The notes beneath the pieces were generated by a model. The model searched no databases. It was not told where the DNA came from and saw only the letters and a list, made by a program, of their open reading frames with translations. From positions 62,001 to 126,000 of the forward strand of contig OZ345373.1 of NCBI GenBank assembly GCA_977006965.1: a stretch of 64,000 nucleotides of DNA. The letters run 5' to 3'. Shown one piece after another: positions 9,316 to 21,302 of the stretch. This DNA is from Phymatolithon calcareum (taxonomy: Eukaryota; Rhodophyta; Florideophyceae; Hapalidiales). The first letter of the stretch is position 1, and every line of letters begins with the position of its first letter. A program made the position numbers and the translations under genes.

Positions 9316-11160
9316 ACCAGTTGGGTCGTAGCGCCGTTCGAAATAGATTGTATTAATGACTGGGTGCTGTTGTGGATGGATGGTTGTTTCAGGCGTCAGA
9401 ACGTGCATTGCAATCCAAATTGCTCGGTGATATTGTATTGCAGTCCATAATGCATCAAGCGTTCTACAAAAGCACGCATTGCGTATTGCTCCTTCTCTTC
9501 CAAAGTTCGCAAATATATCGGTGGGAGCCCTGCCTATAAGGGCAACTGTTTAGATGTGAAGGATGGTAAGGTGCTGCCCCCTCTGTCTTCGTCGATGAAA
9601 AAAGAGCTATCTACCTGACGACACGAAAGATAGTCTTTCATGAGAACAACGTATTGGAAGTAATACGATATATATATAGAAGAAGTGAAGATTTTTATTC
9701 AAAAGTTACCAACGCATCAGCAGACGCTTGGAGTAACTTCGCAATTTCCAGACTTGTGGCTAGAGCGATATGCAGCTAAAAGTTGCGACCCAGTATAGTA
9801 GGGTAGCAACACCTACCTCTGGTCGTTAAGCGGGCCTCGAGGAGGGAAAATACTCTACTATACCGTCTCACACTGATTCAGCTTACCGTGACTCAGGATG
9901 CGATTGTTGAGCAAAATTGAATCAGGGTACATTGGTGTTGACAGCTTGAAACATGGCCAGAATTTCATCGTGTGCTCTCCTTTTATATATGTATATGCCG
10001 TAGAAGGGCCTCGAAATGCACTCAGTTGAATCCCTTACTCTGTGCTACCAAACTAGAAGCAAAAGCTCCTCAATATGCATTTAAACTAATCAACTCAATT
10101 TTCTGAGCAAGTTCGCCGAAGTTATTTCCTCGAAGAAACAGCAACACTCTGAAGTCAGGCCTCAGCATCATACGAGACAATGTTCCAGTTGTGCAACCTG
10201 GCGACAGCGATGCTCTTCTTTCTGGCGGCAGCTGACCAAGACTTGATTATTCTTATTCCATCTGCATTCCGACACAATGCTGTGCTCGAATGCTGTCGCA
10301 TTTTTACAAATCCGAATCTGGTCATCGTCGCTCGCGTATGAAGCGGCGCTTATCCATTGCCATTTAGACTGCCTCCGAATTTACTGTCCTGTTATGAGAA
10401 ACAGGCGGCCGTGTGCGCGACCGAGCCACTTGATACCTGTTGTTTCTCGTCTTCTCGACGGTGATCATCCCAGACCTCGAATTTGTGACACCCGCAAGCA
10501 CCTATACCCTGGGAAATATGGCTCGTACTGCAAGCGATATGCCATCTACTATAAGAGGCTAGTCCACAAGCACACACTGTACGTACGAATGTTATAATCC
10601 CAAATGCCCCTAGCACGCTGACATATTGTTGGTTTTGAACTTTTTCAAAAGATATTTTTCGCAGGATTAGGTCCAACAAGTCTTCAATGAATGATTCTGG
10701 GACTGGTTGGCACAATGGAGCTCTCGTTCCGTTTCTCGTACTTGTTTCTTCAATGAAGTCTTTCCCTTCACGCGAAGAAGCCGGTATCTCCAATCTGCGC
10801 ATACGCACACACACTGCACCTGGGAACTGAGAGGGACAACTCGCCTATCAAGAAATTCCAGTGCATATGAACAAAGAGCTCGCCAAGCACGAGTATCAAG
10901 AATTCTAAAGCCTTATTCAAAGCCAGAAATTCATAGAGTGTACAGCCAAAGTGGTGGAGCAGCTCTCATCTTCAGTCACAATTCGGGCGAGCTGGTTTTG
11001 CAAAGAAGCGACAGTTTTCAGGTTGTCACCTCAGATATCACTGCATGCGATAGAACTTTGTGCGCAACAATTTGCAAATTTAAACCATTGCACCGATACG
11101 ATATCCGTATGGCTTCAGATGCGGATCTTTTGGAAAAGCCCCACGGCCAAGGCTTCCTGA
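9316..11160. other. intergenic, no confident gene
   Basis: AT-richer DNA with short frames. A minus-strand frame at 10392-10814 has one hydrophobic stretch but no domain and no supporting context. A dispersed 40-bp motif lies at 9692-9731. Confidence 0.4.
9692..9731 (+). repeat. conserved 40-bp motif, copy 1 of 3
   Basis: TTTTTAT, then an A/T-rich spacer, then ACGCATCnGCnGACGCTTGG. Copies lie at 25438-25480 and 63040-63086. In one frame all three read x-QTH-xx-TLG, suggesting relics of one coding sequence. Confidence 0.55.
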
Positions 11161-11164
11161 AGGG

Positions 11165-11410
11165 AATACATGCTGATTTATTTTAAAAGCGCCCAAGACC
11201 TCACTGTGAGTAACAGAGGAGCTTTTCAATTACTTCTAACTTACCGCATTCTATTTTCCTAACATTTTCTTGATTCAAGTTTCTCTCCATATGAGGGCTT
11301 CCTGAAGCGCAAATATTCAGTTCTCGCGCGCTTGCGAAGAGAATGGTATTTACGAACATGTGAGTGAAAGGCTTGATTATGCCGCAGTTTAGGGGGGAAG
11401 TTTTTGTGCG
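11165..11410 (-). mobile_element. 3'-end fragment of the 19.2-21.7 kb LINE family
   Basis: The minus strand matches the 3' end of that LINE: the block GAGGTCTTGGGYGCTTTTAA and the preceding region encoding a helical, Arg/Lys-rich C-terminus. Only the last about 250 bp are present. Confidence 0.6.
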
Positions 11411-11639
11411 TGAATCACACTCCGTGTGTAATGGACGGAAATGGGGTAGAACATCTTTGATGTGCTTCTGTCGTCCGAAAGGCGTTAGTCCTGGAGGTTC
11501 ATGGAGAGCTCGTATGGAGCTCTGACCGGAAGTTGGTAACGAAGGCGTACTGGCCCGGTTTCGTGTGTAGCCGCGTTCTCGTCGCGACCCCTGTACATCG
11601 TAAGATGTCTGAGAGCTACACAAATATCTTTCGGAAAGA

Positions 11640-13479
11640 CTGATGACGGACAGGATGACGCCGGATCAACGTTATGAATTCCTGGAAATGACACGCAATG
11701 GCTTGGTACGAAGATGGCTACTGGAAATGGTCAGCACAGTAGCTCTACGGAAGCAGCTATCTCAACTTCTAATGCTGATGCAATTCCAGAATTGGTCGCA
11801 AAATCGATTCTTCGTCGTTCCAACCGTATCTCCAAACCACCTGATTTCTTTAATCCTGGTCCTGACACAGCAATGCTGGCTTTCGAATCCGCCAACTTTG
11901 CAACGGAAACGGCTCTGTGTTCTCAAGAGTTCCCGCAGACGTTCAGAAGTGCCACATCGAAAGACAACGTTGGCTTTTGGTCCCCTGCGATTGAGAAGGA
12001 ACACTCGTCTCTCATGCGCAACAAGACGTGGACCCTAGTTCCCCGCGAATCCGGCATGAACGTTCTCCCGTGCAAATATGTGTTCAAAGTCAAGGACACT
12101 GGCGCGAAAGCTCGCATTGTTGCAAAAGGATTCCGACAAGTGCACGGTGTGGATTATGGCGAAACATATGCCCCGGTCGTGAAGTTCACATCAATACGGA
12201 TTCTTCTTGCGACGGCTGCAGTTCATGAACTCGAACTTGTCCAAATGGATGTTGTCACTGCATTCTGGCATGGAGACTTGAATGAAGATATCTACATGGA
12301 GGTTCCAGCAGGATTTCGAGATTCCAAGCGTCCGGACCTTGTGTGTAAGCTTTTAAAGGCACTCTATGGGATAAAACAAGCTCCTTGCCAATGGCATGCC
12401 AAGATTGATGATTTCTTTATCAATGAGCTCGGATTTACAAGCAGTCCGAATGATCCATGCCTGTACATTCGCCACACATCCAAGAGCATTATGATAATTG
12501 CACTGTACGTCGATGACTTGCTCATTGCAGGCAACGACACTGTTGCTATTACTTGGATGAAGGTGGAGCTTAACCGGCGATTCGAGATGAAGTATCTTGG
12601 AGACGCAAGCGTATTCCTTGGATTGGAGATCCGTCGGGATCGTGATCTTCGATCAGTGCACCTTTCGGAGACGGCATATGCAGAAACAGTCTTGAAGCGG
12701 TTTAACATGAACAATGCGAAACCGGTACGAACACCAATGGAGCCTTACAAGAAAACCGACACCGTGCAAGCGCTCGACATCACGGATTCTGTGCTATCTG
12801 AGGTACCGTATCGACTGGCAATTGGAAGCATCATGTATCTGATGATTGGGACCCGGCCAGACATCTCGGACGCTGTTGGAAAACTCTCTTCCTTCTGTGA
12901 AAATCCACTTCAAATTCATTGGACGGCTGTTAAGCGTGTTTTACGGTACATCGCCGGAACTCGTGATCATGGGATTCTGTTTGGTAAAGACAGAAGTTTG
13001 ACTCCAGTCGGGTATAGCGACTCCGACTGGGTAGGCTGTCATGAATCTCGAAAGTCGACAAGTGGGTACGTGTTCATGCTTGCAGGGCGAAAAATAAGCT
13101 GGCGATCGAAGAAGCAAACCATCGTGGCGACATCGACATGTGAGGCTGAATATATTGCTGCGTGTGCTGCCGCGAAGGAAGCCGTCTGGCTATCGCGTTT
13201 GGTGTCTTACATACTTGGTACCAACAAACAATCTCCTATGCTCATCTACTCGGACAATCAAGGCTCTATATCCTACACTCAAAACGAAGCAATCACCCAA
13301 CGAAACAAACATATTGACATTCAATATCATTATGTTCGCGAAGTGTGGCAACCAAGAAAGTTGAGTTCAAGTACTGCCCGACGGAGCTCATGATCGCGGA
13401 TGCACTTACCAAGCCACTCAGTCGAATTAAGGTATCACAGTTCGCGAAAATGATGGGTTTGCACACTGCACTTTCGTAA
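11640..13479 (+). pseudogene. Ty1/copia reverse transcriptase and RNase H, frameshifted
   Basis: The main frame has its first ATG at 11714 and runs to 13393; it re-enters another frame from about 13345 to a stop at 13477. Domains in order: the pre-RT linker (RRSNRISKPPDFFNPG), reverse transcriptase (AKGFRQVHGVDYGETYAPV, then LVQMDVVTAFWHGDL, then ALYVDDLLIAG with the YVDD active site), and copia RNase H (GYSDSDWVGC, then STCEAEYIA, then YSDNQGSI). The C-terminal LTKPL motif lies after the frameshift. Gag, protease and integrase are absent upstream, so this is a 5'-truncated copy. The 3' LTR follows after 21 bp. Confidence 0.9.
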
Positions 13480-13500
13480 GCTTCTTCAATCGAGAAGGAC

Positions 13501-14055
13501 TGTTGGAAATGTGTCTGCTTGGAGCTCAAGTCGCAGTCCACATTATCCTAAGTCATCAATCTCTAACCATTTGTCATACGTTATGATAGAATCAACCCAA
13601 GTTTTGTTTTCATCTTTACTGACAATATTGTGTCTGTCAGTAATTCAATCATTTTCTTCATTTGTATTGACACTGTTGATTGTTTAATCATTTTGTTGAT
13701 TGAATCAATCTCAGTCGACAATTCAATCTTTTCGTTGATCGATTCAATCATAATTAGTAGTTCTATATGCACTGGAAGGTCTATCATACCTCAATCAGAG
13801 GCCTATATAAGACCCGGATCTGAAGCCCCGACTCTATAAACCAAGGAACATCTTTAAACCATCTCAATCATCTCAACCATCTCAACCATCTCAACCATCT
13901 CAACCATCTCAACCATCTCAACCATCTCAACCATCTCTACCATCTCTACCATCTCAACCATCTCTACCAACGTTTTCCAAACCTCCATACAACAGCTACC
14001 TGCTGACGTTGTTGGCTATTTAGCTCGTGGATGTCACCTGTGTTAGTTCACAACA
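13501..14055 (+). repeat. 3' LTR of the copia element
   Basis: Starts TGTTGGAAATG and ends CACAACA, giving matching TGTTG/CAACA ends typical of LTRs. A TATA box (CCTATATAAG) lies near 13800. A tandem 10-bp repeat follows at 13856-13975. No second LTR is in the window to confirm the limits. Confidence 0.65.
13856..13975 (+). repeat. tandem 10-bp repeat (CATCTCAACC)n
   Basis: About a dozen near-perfect units of CATCTCAACC with some CATCTCTACC variants, inside the LTR downstream of its TATA box. Confidence 0.9.
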
Positions 14056-14186
14056 TCCGCGCTGGTCTTATAGGGAATGAGAATCGAATCACTAAGGTTT
14101 GGGTTTGCCCGTGCTTTTAAAATATCGCCTGCGAATAAATCAACAATGAGAGCAAAAATGCGAGAGTTGCAGGAATCTTCGCCGGT

Positions 14187-15508
14187 TTGGAACTTGCGGA
14201 TATTATTCCAAAGTTTAGGGAGGTTGTTCGAAACGATAGAAACGAGTGTAAGAAAATGGGTCGGGAGTTTCATGGACATCTCGTCGAATTCTTGAATAAA
14301 ACGTTAGCGGTGACGAATGCACGCCCAGTTCTGTACCATATTGAGGACGTGTGGAGTGTTGTAATGAATATCGTGGAGGGAAACCTACCAGTAATTGAAC
14401 AGGGGGCCGTTGGAGAAGGCGAAGCCGCCTCAGGGAAACCTGGGGAGGCCGACTCGAGGGAACAGGCCCGCGAGGGAAGTAGGACAGGCCCGGCTCGTTC
14501 GGGCTCGTCTCGAAGAATAGAAAAGACACCGAAGGAAAGTGGAAAGTCCACATCTAGGGCGGTTCCGTCAAGTGCAGGTCCGTCGCGAGGAACTAAGAAA
14601 GCAACGAAGATTAGAGCCCAGGAGAAAGGGGATAAGGCAAAGCCTACGAAGGGTGAAGATCCCGACGAGGAGGATACGAGCGAGGAAGAGGAAAACAATG
14701 CAACCCCCACTGTTGCCGAGTTAGCGAAGCAGACAAAACTGCTGACTGAGCTAGTGACGAAAGGCGCCGAACCCACGGGCCGCAAAAGCTTTGTTGAAAG
14801 TGCAAAGGCTCGCCAGAGAGGAGACCCAGACTCAGATGATGATGATTCATCAAGTGCCGAATTATAAATAGTCGGAGACGTAACCGACGCAAGGAGAGGG
14901 GCCGACGTCGTGCTAGGTGACGTCATGATCCAAGCTCCTCTGATGAATCTTATAGCTCTAACGACTCGTCAGATTCTGATTCGGATTATAGTAGTCGGTC
15001 ATCTCGCAGAGGAAGGACTAAAAACCGAGAAAAGAGGAACTTGAAGGAATTCTGGAGGCGTAAAGAAAAGGAACCCTATTGATTTAGTTTGCCGCTCTGT
15101 AAGAGGGTAACAGATGAGAGACTGCGGTTTTACTTCTGTCGAACTAAAACGGTTTCTGATTATGTGCGTACCCATAACATTAAGTCCGACCGAAACCGGT
15201 ATGAGAGCGAGACTATGGTTACAGCCGTAGACCTGCTGATTGCTGACATTGGACTGAAGAAAGCGCGGAAACGTGAATCTGTAGAAATCCTCCTTAGACG
15301 ACTGGCGACAATTGAGCTGGCCGACCGCACAGGGAAATGGGAAGTGGCCTCCCATATGTTTCAGGAACGGAGGAAAGAGGGTGCGATCACCCAGCGGGAA
15401 GTTCGTGCTGCCCGGCGCGCAGCACGACTTGAGCGAGAATTGTTGAAGCCCCCAGGAAAAAAGCCCGGTCCGAAGAGGGACAGGCCAGGTGGGGCACGCC
15501 AAAATTAG
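14187..15508 (+). pseudogene. DIRS-like gag region
   Basis: Two frames, 14187-14867 and 15089-15508, linked by a Ser/Asp/Arg-rich stretch and a stop (TGA about 15083). The first has a helical N-terminus (IIPKFREVVRNDRNECKKMG) and a long charged, Gly/Ser/Glu-rich middle ending in an acidic serine run. The second is Arg/Lys-rich and helical. There is no ATG at the first frame's start. Position before the RT and composition suggest gag; no zinc knuckle is visible. Confidence 0.5.
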
Positions 15509-15520
15509 TAGATAAAAATA

Positions 15521-15856
15521 ATGAAAAGATTTGATACCTTCGACAGGCGTGAGATATTCCCTATTCCTATAGTGGAGACCAGCAGAAGAATGGAGGGAAT
15601 TGGGCCTCGTCAGAGAGCCCGAGAGAGGAAAAGGAGTGCACTGCTAGCATCTAAAAATGAGGCTCATGCCAGCCTTAATGCCCTAGCGAGGGAGCAAGTG
15701 ATTAGTATTGGCGACCCTGTAAAAATTAACGAAAGAACTCTCAACGCAAGACAGAAGGACATGTGTTGTTCAGTGAGTGATTCATGCGACCAGGCGTTCC
15801 GACGAGCATTTCTGCTACGAGAGGACCAATGGGTGAGACTGAGAGTTCAGAAGTAG
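15521..15856 (+). CDS. small basic ORF inside the DIRS-like element
   Basis: A 111-codon frame with ATG start, located 12 bp after the gag-like frame and about 90 bp before the RT frame. It is rich in Arg and Lys and predicted helical. No family recognised. It may be the end of gag or a separate element protein. Confidence 0.35.
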   Translation: MKRFDTFDRREIFPIPIVETSRRMEGIGPRQRARERKRSALLASKNEAHASLNALAREQVISIGDPVKINERTLNARQKDMCCSVSDSCDQAFRRAFLLREDQWVRLRVQK

Positions 15857-15946
15857 AGCCCTATCTATATAGAAGAGCGATGTCAAAATAAGGAAAAGAT
15901 GGAGGCATCGAAGTTATAGCTAGCTGGGGACAGGGTAGCAGGAACT

Positions 15947-17451
15947 GTGGAAATGATTGACGTACTACCACGGGAACTATCAGAGCAATATGCTCATCCG
16001 GAGAGAGTATTAAAGGATATTGGACCCAGTAAAAAGGAAGTGAAATCGATTCGTGGATATTTTGGCATAGAACCACGCGAATACATTCATTTGCTCCTAA
16101 AGTTACAAGAAAAAGGGATAGTCGTTCTTTCAAAAATGAAGCCAAAAGTGATCAACGGAATATTTGCAGTTCCGAAAAAGGAGCTACAGAGACTTATAAT
16201 TGATGCTCGAAAAGCGAATCTCTACTTTAGAGCATCACCGGAAGTCTTCGTTCCAAATCCAGGCGACTTTGTGGACCTATGTCTGGCTGAAAATGAGGAA
16301 TTGCGTTGCGGAAAAAGTGACATGGACAACTTTATCATCGGATTCGAACACCTGAGTGGAAGTGGACGTATTTTGGCCTCCCAGCGGTATCCCTAAAACG
16401 GAAAAAATACTGGCCATTAGTTTGTGTACTGCCTAAGGGGTGGTCACATTCCGTGTTTGTTGAGCAGTCCATTCACGAAAATATGCTACAAGAGCTACGA
16501 ATCCTGAAGCTTGAGAGTGCAAATTGTCCTTCGAACGACCTCATCATTAATAGAACACAGCATGGAATTTATATCGACGATTTCTTTTGTCTGGGAATTA
16601 AGTTGACAGATGTATTGAAGTGCGTTATTAGCGCACGGAATATGTGCGAAGAGAAAGGCTCTCCTGCAGGAGATCATAAAGTGGAGTTACCGCCAAGATG
16701 GATTCTTGAAATACTGGGAATAGAGGTCCAGTCCAATGGAATGATGCTTCCAAAGAAAGCTAAAATGGCAGAACTTCTTGCCGAAACGCACATAATGATC
16801 AGAGCACGGAAGTGGCCAAAGGACAGCTTATCGACACTACTTGGAAAATGGGCATGGTTTCTTTTATTAAGACGACCAATGCTATCAATTCTGAAGGAAT
16901 GCTACGAGATGTTACATGCGGATAATTACTGCACCCTACCACGTTATGGAGCTCAATGCGAACTAAGGACGCTGACGAGCCTCTCACCTTTAATATATGG
17001 CAATATTAGACGCCCTTTCTGCTCGAAAAGGCTATGTATTGACGTCAGTAACAAAGGAGCTGGTGTCGTCTACACTGAAGCAACAAATGACGAGTACCGA
17101 TCCTTATTAGAGGGAATGCCAATAGGCGAGTGTCAAAAGCAAAAAGCGTGGAAAGTTGCAATACGAAACAGATGGCGTCGACCTGAACACATAAACATCC
17201 TCGAGAGTAAAGCATTGATATTAGGACTAAAATGGATCTTGCATAGCAAGAAAAATTTGGGACACAAGTTAATAATTAGGGTTGATAATCAAGCGCTTAA
17301 TGGTGCGCTTGAAAAAGGACATTCAAGTCTTGGTTTATACCACATCTGCAGCCAGGTCGCTGCTCTTACTTTGGCTGGAGACCTACATCCCAAATGCCTA
17401 TACATTCGGAGTGAATTTAACCCCGCAGATGGGCCGTCAAGGACGATTTGA
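15947..17451 (+). pseudogene. DIRS-type reverse transcriptase and RNase H
   Basis: The first frame (15947-16396) holds the N-terminal RT blocks, including LIIDARKANLYF and the KSDMDNFIIGF block. After a frameshift near 16350 the frame reads YFGLPAV and LPKGWSHSV, the DIRS-type equivalent of the LPQG block, then GIYIDDFFCLG, the YxDD active site (here YIDD). RNase H follows at about 17030-17450: LCIDVSNKGAGV, ILESKALILGL, IRVDNQAL, and NPADGPSR at the end. One frameshift separates the two halves. Confidence 0.8.
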
Positions 17452-17455
17452 TCTA

Positions 17456-18369
17456 ATGGGCATCCGTGTCGAAAAGAACACGAGAGAAAAATATGAACGT
17501 GGTCTAAACGCCTTCATAACATTCCTTCAGAATGAAGGACTTGACGTGTTTTCGGACCTACGAAAAGTTGAGGGATACTTACATGACTTTGCCGTGCACA
17601 CCTACCACACACGTAACAAAGAAGGGATACAGCTCGCAGGTAACGCTATGCTGCCGTCGAACTCTATTTTCCCAAAATGTGAGGGAAGATGCAAGACATT
17701 CGAGCTTCGCTCGAAGGCTGGGCTAAAGACGTTCCTATACAGCCCAGTACCGTGGTATCGGAACCCGTTGCGTATGCTATTGCGTACGAGCTTTTCAAAC
17801 AAAGAAGACCCTACATGGCTGCTGCCATTTTTCTTATCTTCGACTGCTAACTTCTCTCCGCAGACGCCGCCAATGCGCGGTGCAAAGACTTCTTGTTCCT
17901 CGACCCACCCCAAGGACCAAACCGATATTTTTACGGCATACTCACCCTACCTCGCACAAAGCGAGGCCGTAATGAGTCCGTCTTCATCCGAGGAAGACTG
18001 ATTGCTGTTCTCATCCGCCGACAGCAGTCCATCCAATCTGCCTATGGTGCCCAACCCAACACCAAACTTTTTAAGTTTTCGATGGCCACCCTTCGAAAAA
18101 TAACGCAACCTATCCTATCATCCTTCAACATCGATATCGGTAGCACGAAACTTCATGGCCTTCGCTACGGTGGAGCCACTACCGATCACATGCACGGCCG
18201 TCTCAGTCGTGACGAAATTCAACAGCGTGGCCGCTGGGCATCCGCCAATTCCATGCCCAAATACCTCCAACCTGACCACATACAGCAGCAACTGTCCAAC
18301 CTTTCATCCAACCTTCGCTCCCAATTCGAACGCAAATTCACCAATCGCTACCGGCTATTCAACGTTTAG
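17456..18369 (+). pseudogene. DIRS-like tyrosine recombinase
   Basis: Starts at an ATG overlapping the RNase H stop region. The N-terminal SAM-like core-binding part reads NTREKYERGLNAFITFLQNE. After a frameshift near 17890 the catalytic part has KLHGLRYGG (the H-x-x-R box, near 18150), RGRWAS (the second His/Trp position) and the Tyr in SMPKYLQ (near 18255). These are the tyrosine recombinase residues used in place of an integrase. A candidate first catalytic Arg lies in the RTKRGRNESVF region. Confidence 0.8.
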
Positions 18370-18721
18370 CCGACACCTCCACTCCAGCAACCCCAACAGT
18401 CGCTCCCCTCCCAACCTCAACAAGCATAACTTCTCACCACTCCACCTAATCACTCCCACCATCATCAGCCATACACACCGCTACCTCTCTACCGGCAACC
18501 GACGCAACCACCCTAACCGATACCATCGTACCGCACTGCACCACTACCAGCCGTCCCATTGCACCGCATCGTTACAATCAGTACCGCCGCACCTCCCTGC
18601 TACTGCCAGTACCGTCTCAATGCAATGATAATATCGAGGTTGCACCGCTCGCCAGAAATAAATGTTGGCGGAGCCGATTCACCGAGGCCGAACCGATAAA
18701 AACGCGAATGCTTTCGCTTCG

Positions 18722-18750
18722 ACAAGTGGCCCAATCGCCGAGGGCCACTT
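18722..18750. other. stem-loop near the DIRS-like 3' end
   Basis: CAAGTGGCCC and GGGCCACTTG form a 10-bp stem around a 9-nt loop. It lies between the recombinase and the LINE tail. Confidence 0.6.
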
Positions 18751-19004
18751 GAAACTTATGCGAACTTACACGTGGCCGAGTGTGTAAGTAGTTTAGGTTA
18801 GATTGAAAAAAGGGGATTCTTCCCCCTACCTGCGACGACAATAGTACTGGCATATAAATCAAATCTTTTCACAGATATGTTCCTAGTTAAATTATCTAAT
18901 ACCCGCTCAGGTTCCTTGTTTGGTCTTCTCGTAATAACCCCTTGTTTCGTTTGACCAATTACATCTTTGCATCTCGGTATTAAAACAGACCATCATCCAT
19001 TTTC

Positions 19005-19214
19005 TTTCTTTCTCTATTGCGGAAAGATCGCCCACACTGAGGTACGCTCATAAAGCTGTTCTGCAACAGCTTTTCATTTTTCAGACATTTGAGTATTGCT
19101 AATGGTCACTCACGACATAGCTCTTCTACGGTTTTTGTACCCACTCTACAAAATAAACTTACGCCTGAAGAAGGAGCGTCCACTGCACATTAGACTCAGG
19201 TGCTCGGCAGTTTC
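19005..19214 (-). mobile_element. 3' end of LINE-A copy B
   Basis: On the minus strand it matches the last 200 bp of LINE-A (GGGTACAAAAACCGTAGAAG, then GATCTTTCCGCAATAGAG and a GAAA tail). It is the downstream half of a copy whose upstream half lies at 21711-23360; the two are separated by the LINE at 19215-21710. Confidence 0.8.
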
Positions 19215-19304
19215 GGGGATATATGTTGATTTTATTTTAAAAGCACCCAAGACCTCATTTTTGAGTAACAGGGCAGCTTCTCACTTACTTCGACTTAACT
19301 CCTT

Positions 19305-21302
19305 CTAGCGTCCTATCATCGCCTTGATTCGACTTTTGCTCCATATAAGAGCCCGAGTGAGTCTTCTGCATTCATATTCAGTCTCTTTGTCCATTATCTT
19401 AGACCCAAGTATGCGTTGTAGAGCCATGAGCTCAATCTCAGCACTGGGCCCGAAGTACTCGCCTAGAATTGATTTTCTCCATAGCGGTGCTCTGTTGAAA
19501 ATCGGTCTTAGGCATCGTAACCGCGTCGTTCTATCCCTTATGTGTAGCACTCCCGACAACATTTTTGGCTCGCTTATCGGGATTTTCAATGTGCAATCCT
19601 CTTCGCTCATCTTCCACACTTCGATTGTCTCGTCTAATCGCCGCTTCTTTGATTCTCTGCCTTCTTCTGCCTGTTGCAAGGCTTTGCTGAGGTGTTCCTC
19701 TTTTCTGAGAAAGTCAATATCCTTTGATACTTCTGCCATATCCTCCTGTCTTCCTTGGTATTCTTCTGCTTGTGTAAGGTCCTTTTTCGGTTCTAACAAG
19801 CTTAACGCGAACCTTTACGCTTGATGAGTTCGCCTCAGCTCCAGACTGTCCAGCCGACATAGCACTCTCATTAGACCTTTTCGATGCTCGGCATATTTTC
19901 CGAAGACATACCCGTAGAAGAGGCCTTCTGCTGCCTCGATTGCCGACAGTAACCGCTTGGTCAATGGGGTCAGGTGAATTGCATACTCCCACTTGGGGAG
20001 AATCAACGACTTAAGAATCTTGATACATATTTCAGGGTGGAATCCACTGACATTGACGCCAATCTGTCTCATTTTGTGGATACATCCGACAGCATTCCGT
20101 ACTATTGACATTGCTGTGACGTCGGTAACTCCAGTGTTGTTCATGCTAATGCCAAGATAGGAAAGTCTCCACGCTTGGTGTAGCTGTTTTCCGGCAATCA
20201 TAAATTTTCGCTTGGGTAGCCCCTTGCACTTCAGAACCTCGCTCTTTCCTGGCTTTGTGTTCCATTTCATAAAGTTTTCGTCTGCCCACTCCGTGGCTAT
20301 GTCCAAAATCATTTGTAACCCTTTCAAATTCTTGGCTTGAATGAGCACGTCGTCCCCGAACAACTGCACTGGGTGCTCTGAGACCGTCCCTGCTACTTTT
20401 CCAGCGGCTTCGGCAAACATATCCTTGAATGTGTTGTAACGGCATGGGCTTAATGGGGACCCTTGTGGAACACCTCTGTCAATAATGCACCATGTTTTTG
20501 TTTCATCCCCTGCAGAAGTGATCCACGACGGTTTCAGCAGGTAGGCTACAATCCGAATGATTTGCATTGGCAGTTTGGTCTTCAGACGCTCCATGAGGAT
20601 ATCCCTTGGCACCCTATCGTAAGCTGCAGATAGGTCAAGAACTGGGACATAAGGATGGCCACTTTTCATATTGTTTTTCGCCCGGAGTATCGCCAGGTAC
20701 GTGTTCTTATCCCTCCGGAAGCCCAGTTGTGCCTTGTTGAATCGGTACTGACCCCTAATATAGGAGTCAAGTGCTGAGTCAATAATCTTCCTGGCATGGC
20801 TTAGTAAGGATATGGGTCTGTAGTTCGCCGCGACATGCGCTGGTCCTTTCTTGTAAAGAGAAATGAGTGTTGCTTGTCGCCACTGGCGAGGGAGACACTT
20901 CAGTCTTCCACATGCTTCCCATATAGCCAGTAACATGTCGAAACAGACCTCCTTATTGGCATGTAGCATCTCAACGGCTATGCCGTATGGCCCAACTGCC
21001 TTCCCTTTTGGGGCCTTATTGAAAGCTCTTTGCAGATGCCTCCTCATTGCTCTATTGACATTGAATTCTTCTCGTTTCACATTCCAATCCTTCTTCGCTT
21101 CGCATATACTTGAAATGTAGGCGGAAAATTTGTTGGGGTGTATGGGAGCTCCCACGGCTCTATATTTTCCAATTCTTCTGGCTTTGCATTTCATGATCTT
21201 GCTCGAGACAATTGCTGCCTCTACAAGGCCCTTAACCTCAATTACTTCTATATATGACTTGAACTGTTCTCTTTTCGAGTCCCGTATCTTTTTCTTGATC
21301 AT
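19305..21302 (-). pseudogene. LINE-2 reverse transcriptase with one in-frame TAA
   Basis: A single minus-strand frame of about 665 codons broken by one TAA at 19815-19817. RT blocks are clear: KGKAVGPYGIAVEML, ANYRPISLLSHARKI, QLGFRRDKNTYLAIL, LDLSAAYDRVPRDIL, GVPQGSPLSPCRYN and the catalytic VQLFGDDVLIQA (FGDD in place of FADD). After the thumb a Glu/Lys-rich helical segment follows (EEYQGRQEDMAEVSKDID). No RNase H is present, which separates it from LINE-A. The stop after RRTHQA may be CAA changed to TAA. Confidence 0.85.

Larger units (their letters stand above)
14056..18990 (+). mobile_element. DIRS-like tyrosine-recombinase retrotransposon
   Basis: Ordered frames for a gag-like protein, a small unknown protein, DIRS-type reverse transcriptase with RNase H, and a tyrosine recombinase. 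This is the set that defines the DIRS/Ngaro/PAT order. All parts carry frameshifts or stops, so it looks inactive. I did not find the inverted or split direct terminal repeats; the 5' side abuts the copia LTR and the 3' side abuts a LINE tail, so both termini may be lost. Confidence 0.8.

Noticed and set aside
13600-13790. AT-rich GATTGAATCAATC repeats in the copia LTR as an origin or scaffold site
   Set aside because: They lie within the LTR and are explained as internal LTR repeats; no independent evidence of another role.
19815-19817. Stop codon reassignment (TAA read as an amino acid)
   Set aside because: TAA interrupts LINE-2, LINE-A and the gypsy integrase in otherwise clear frames. 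But TAA also ends the intact carboxypeptidase gene, and most cases fit CAA-to-TAA decay. The LINE-A copies have different stops at neighbouring codons, which supports decay.
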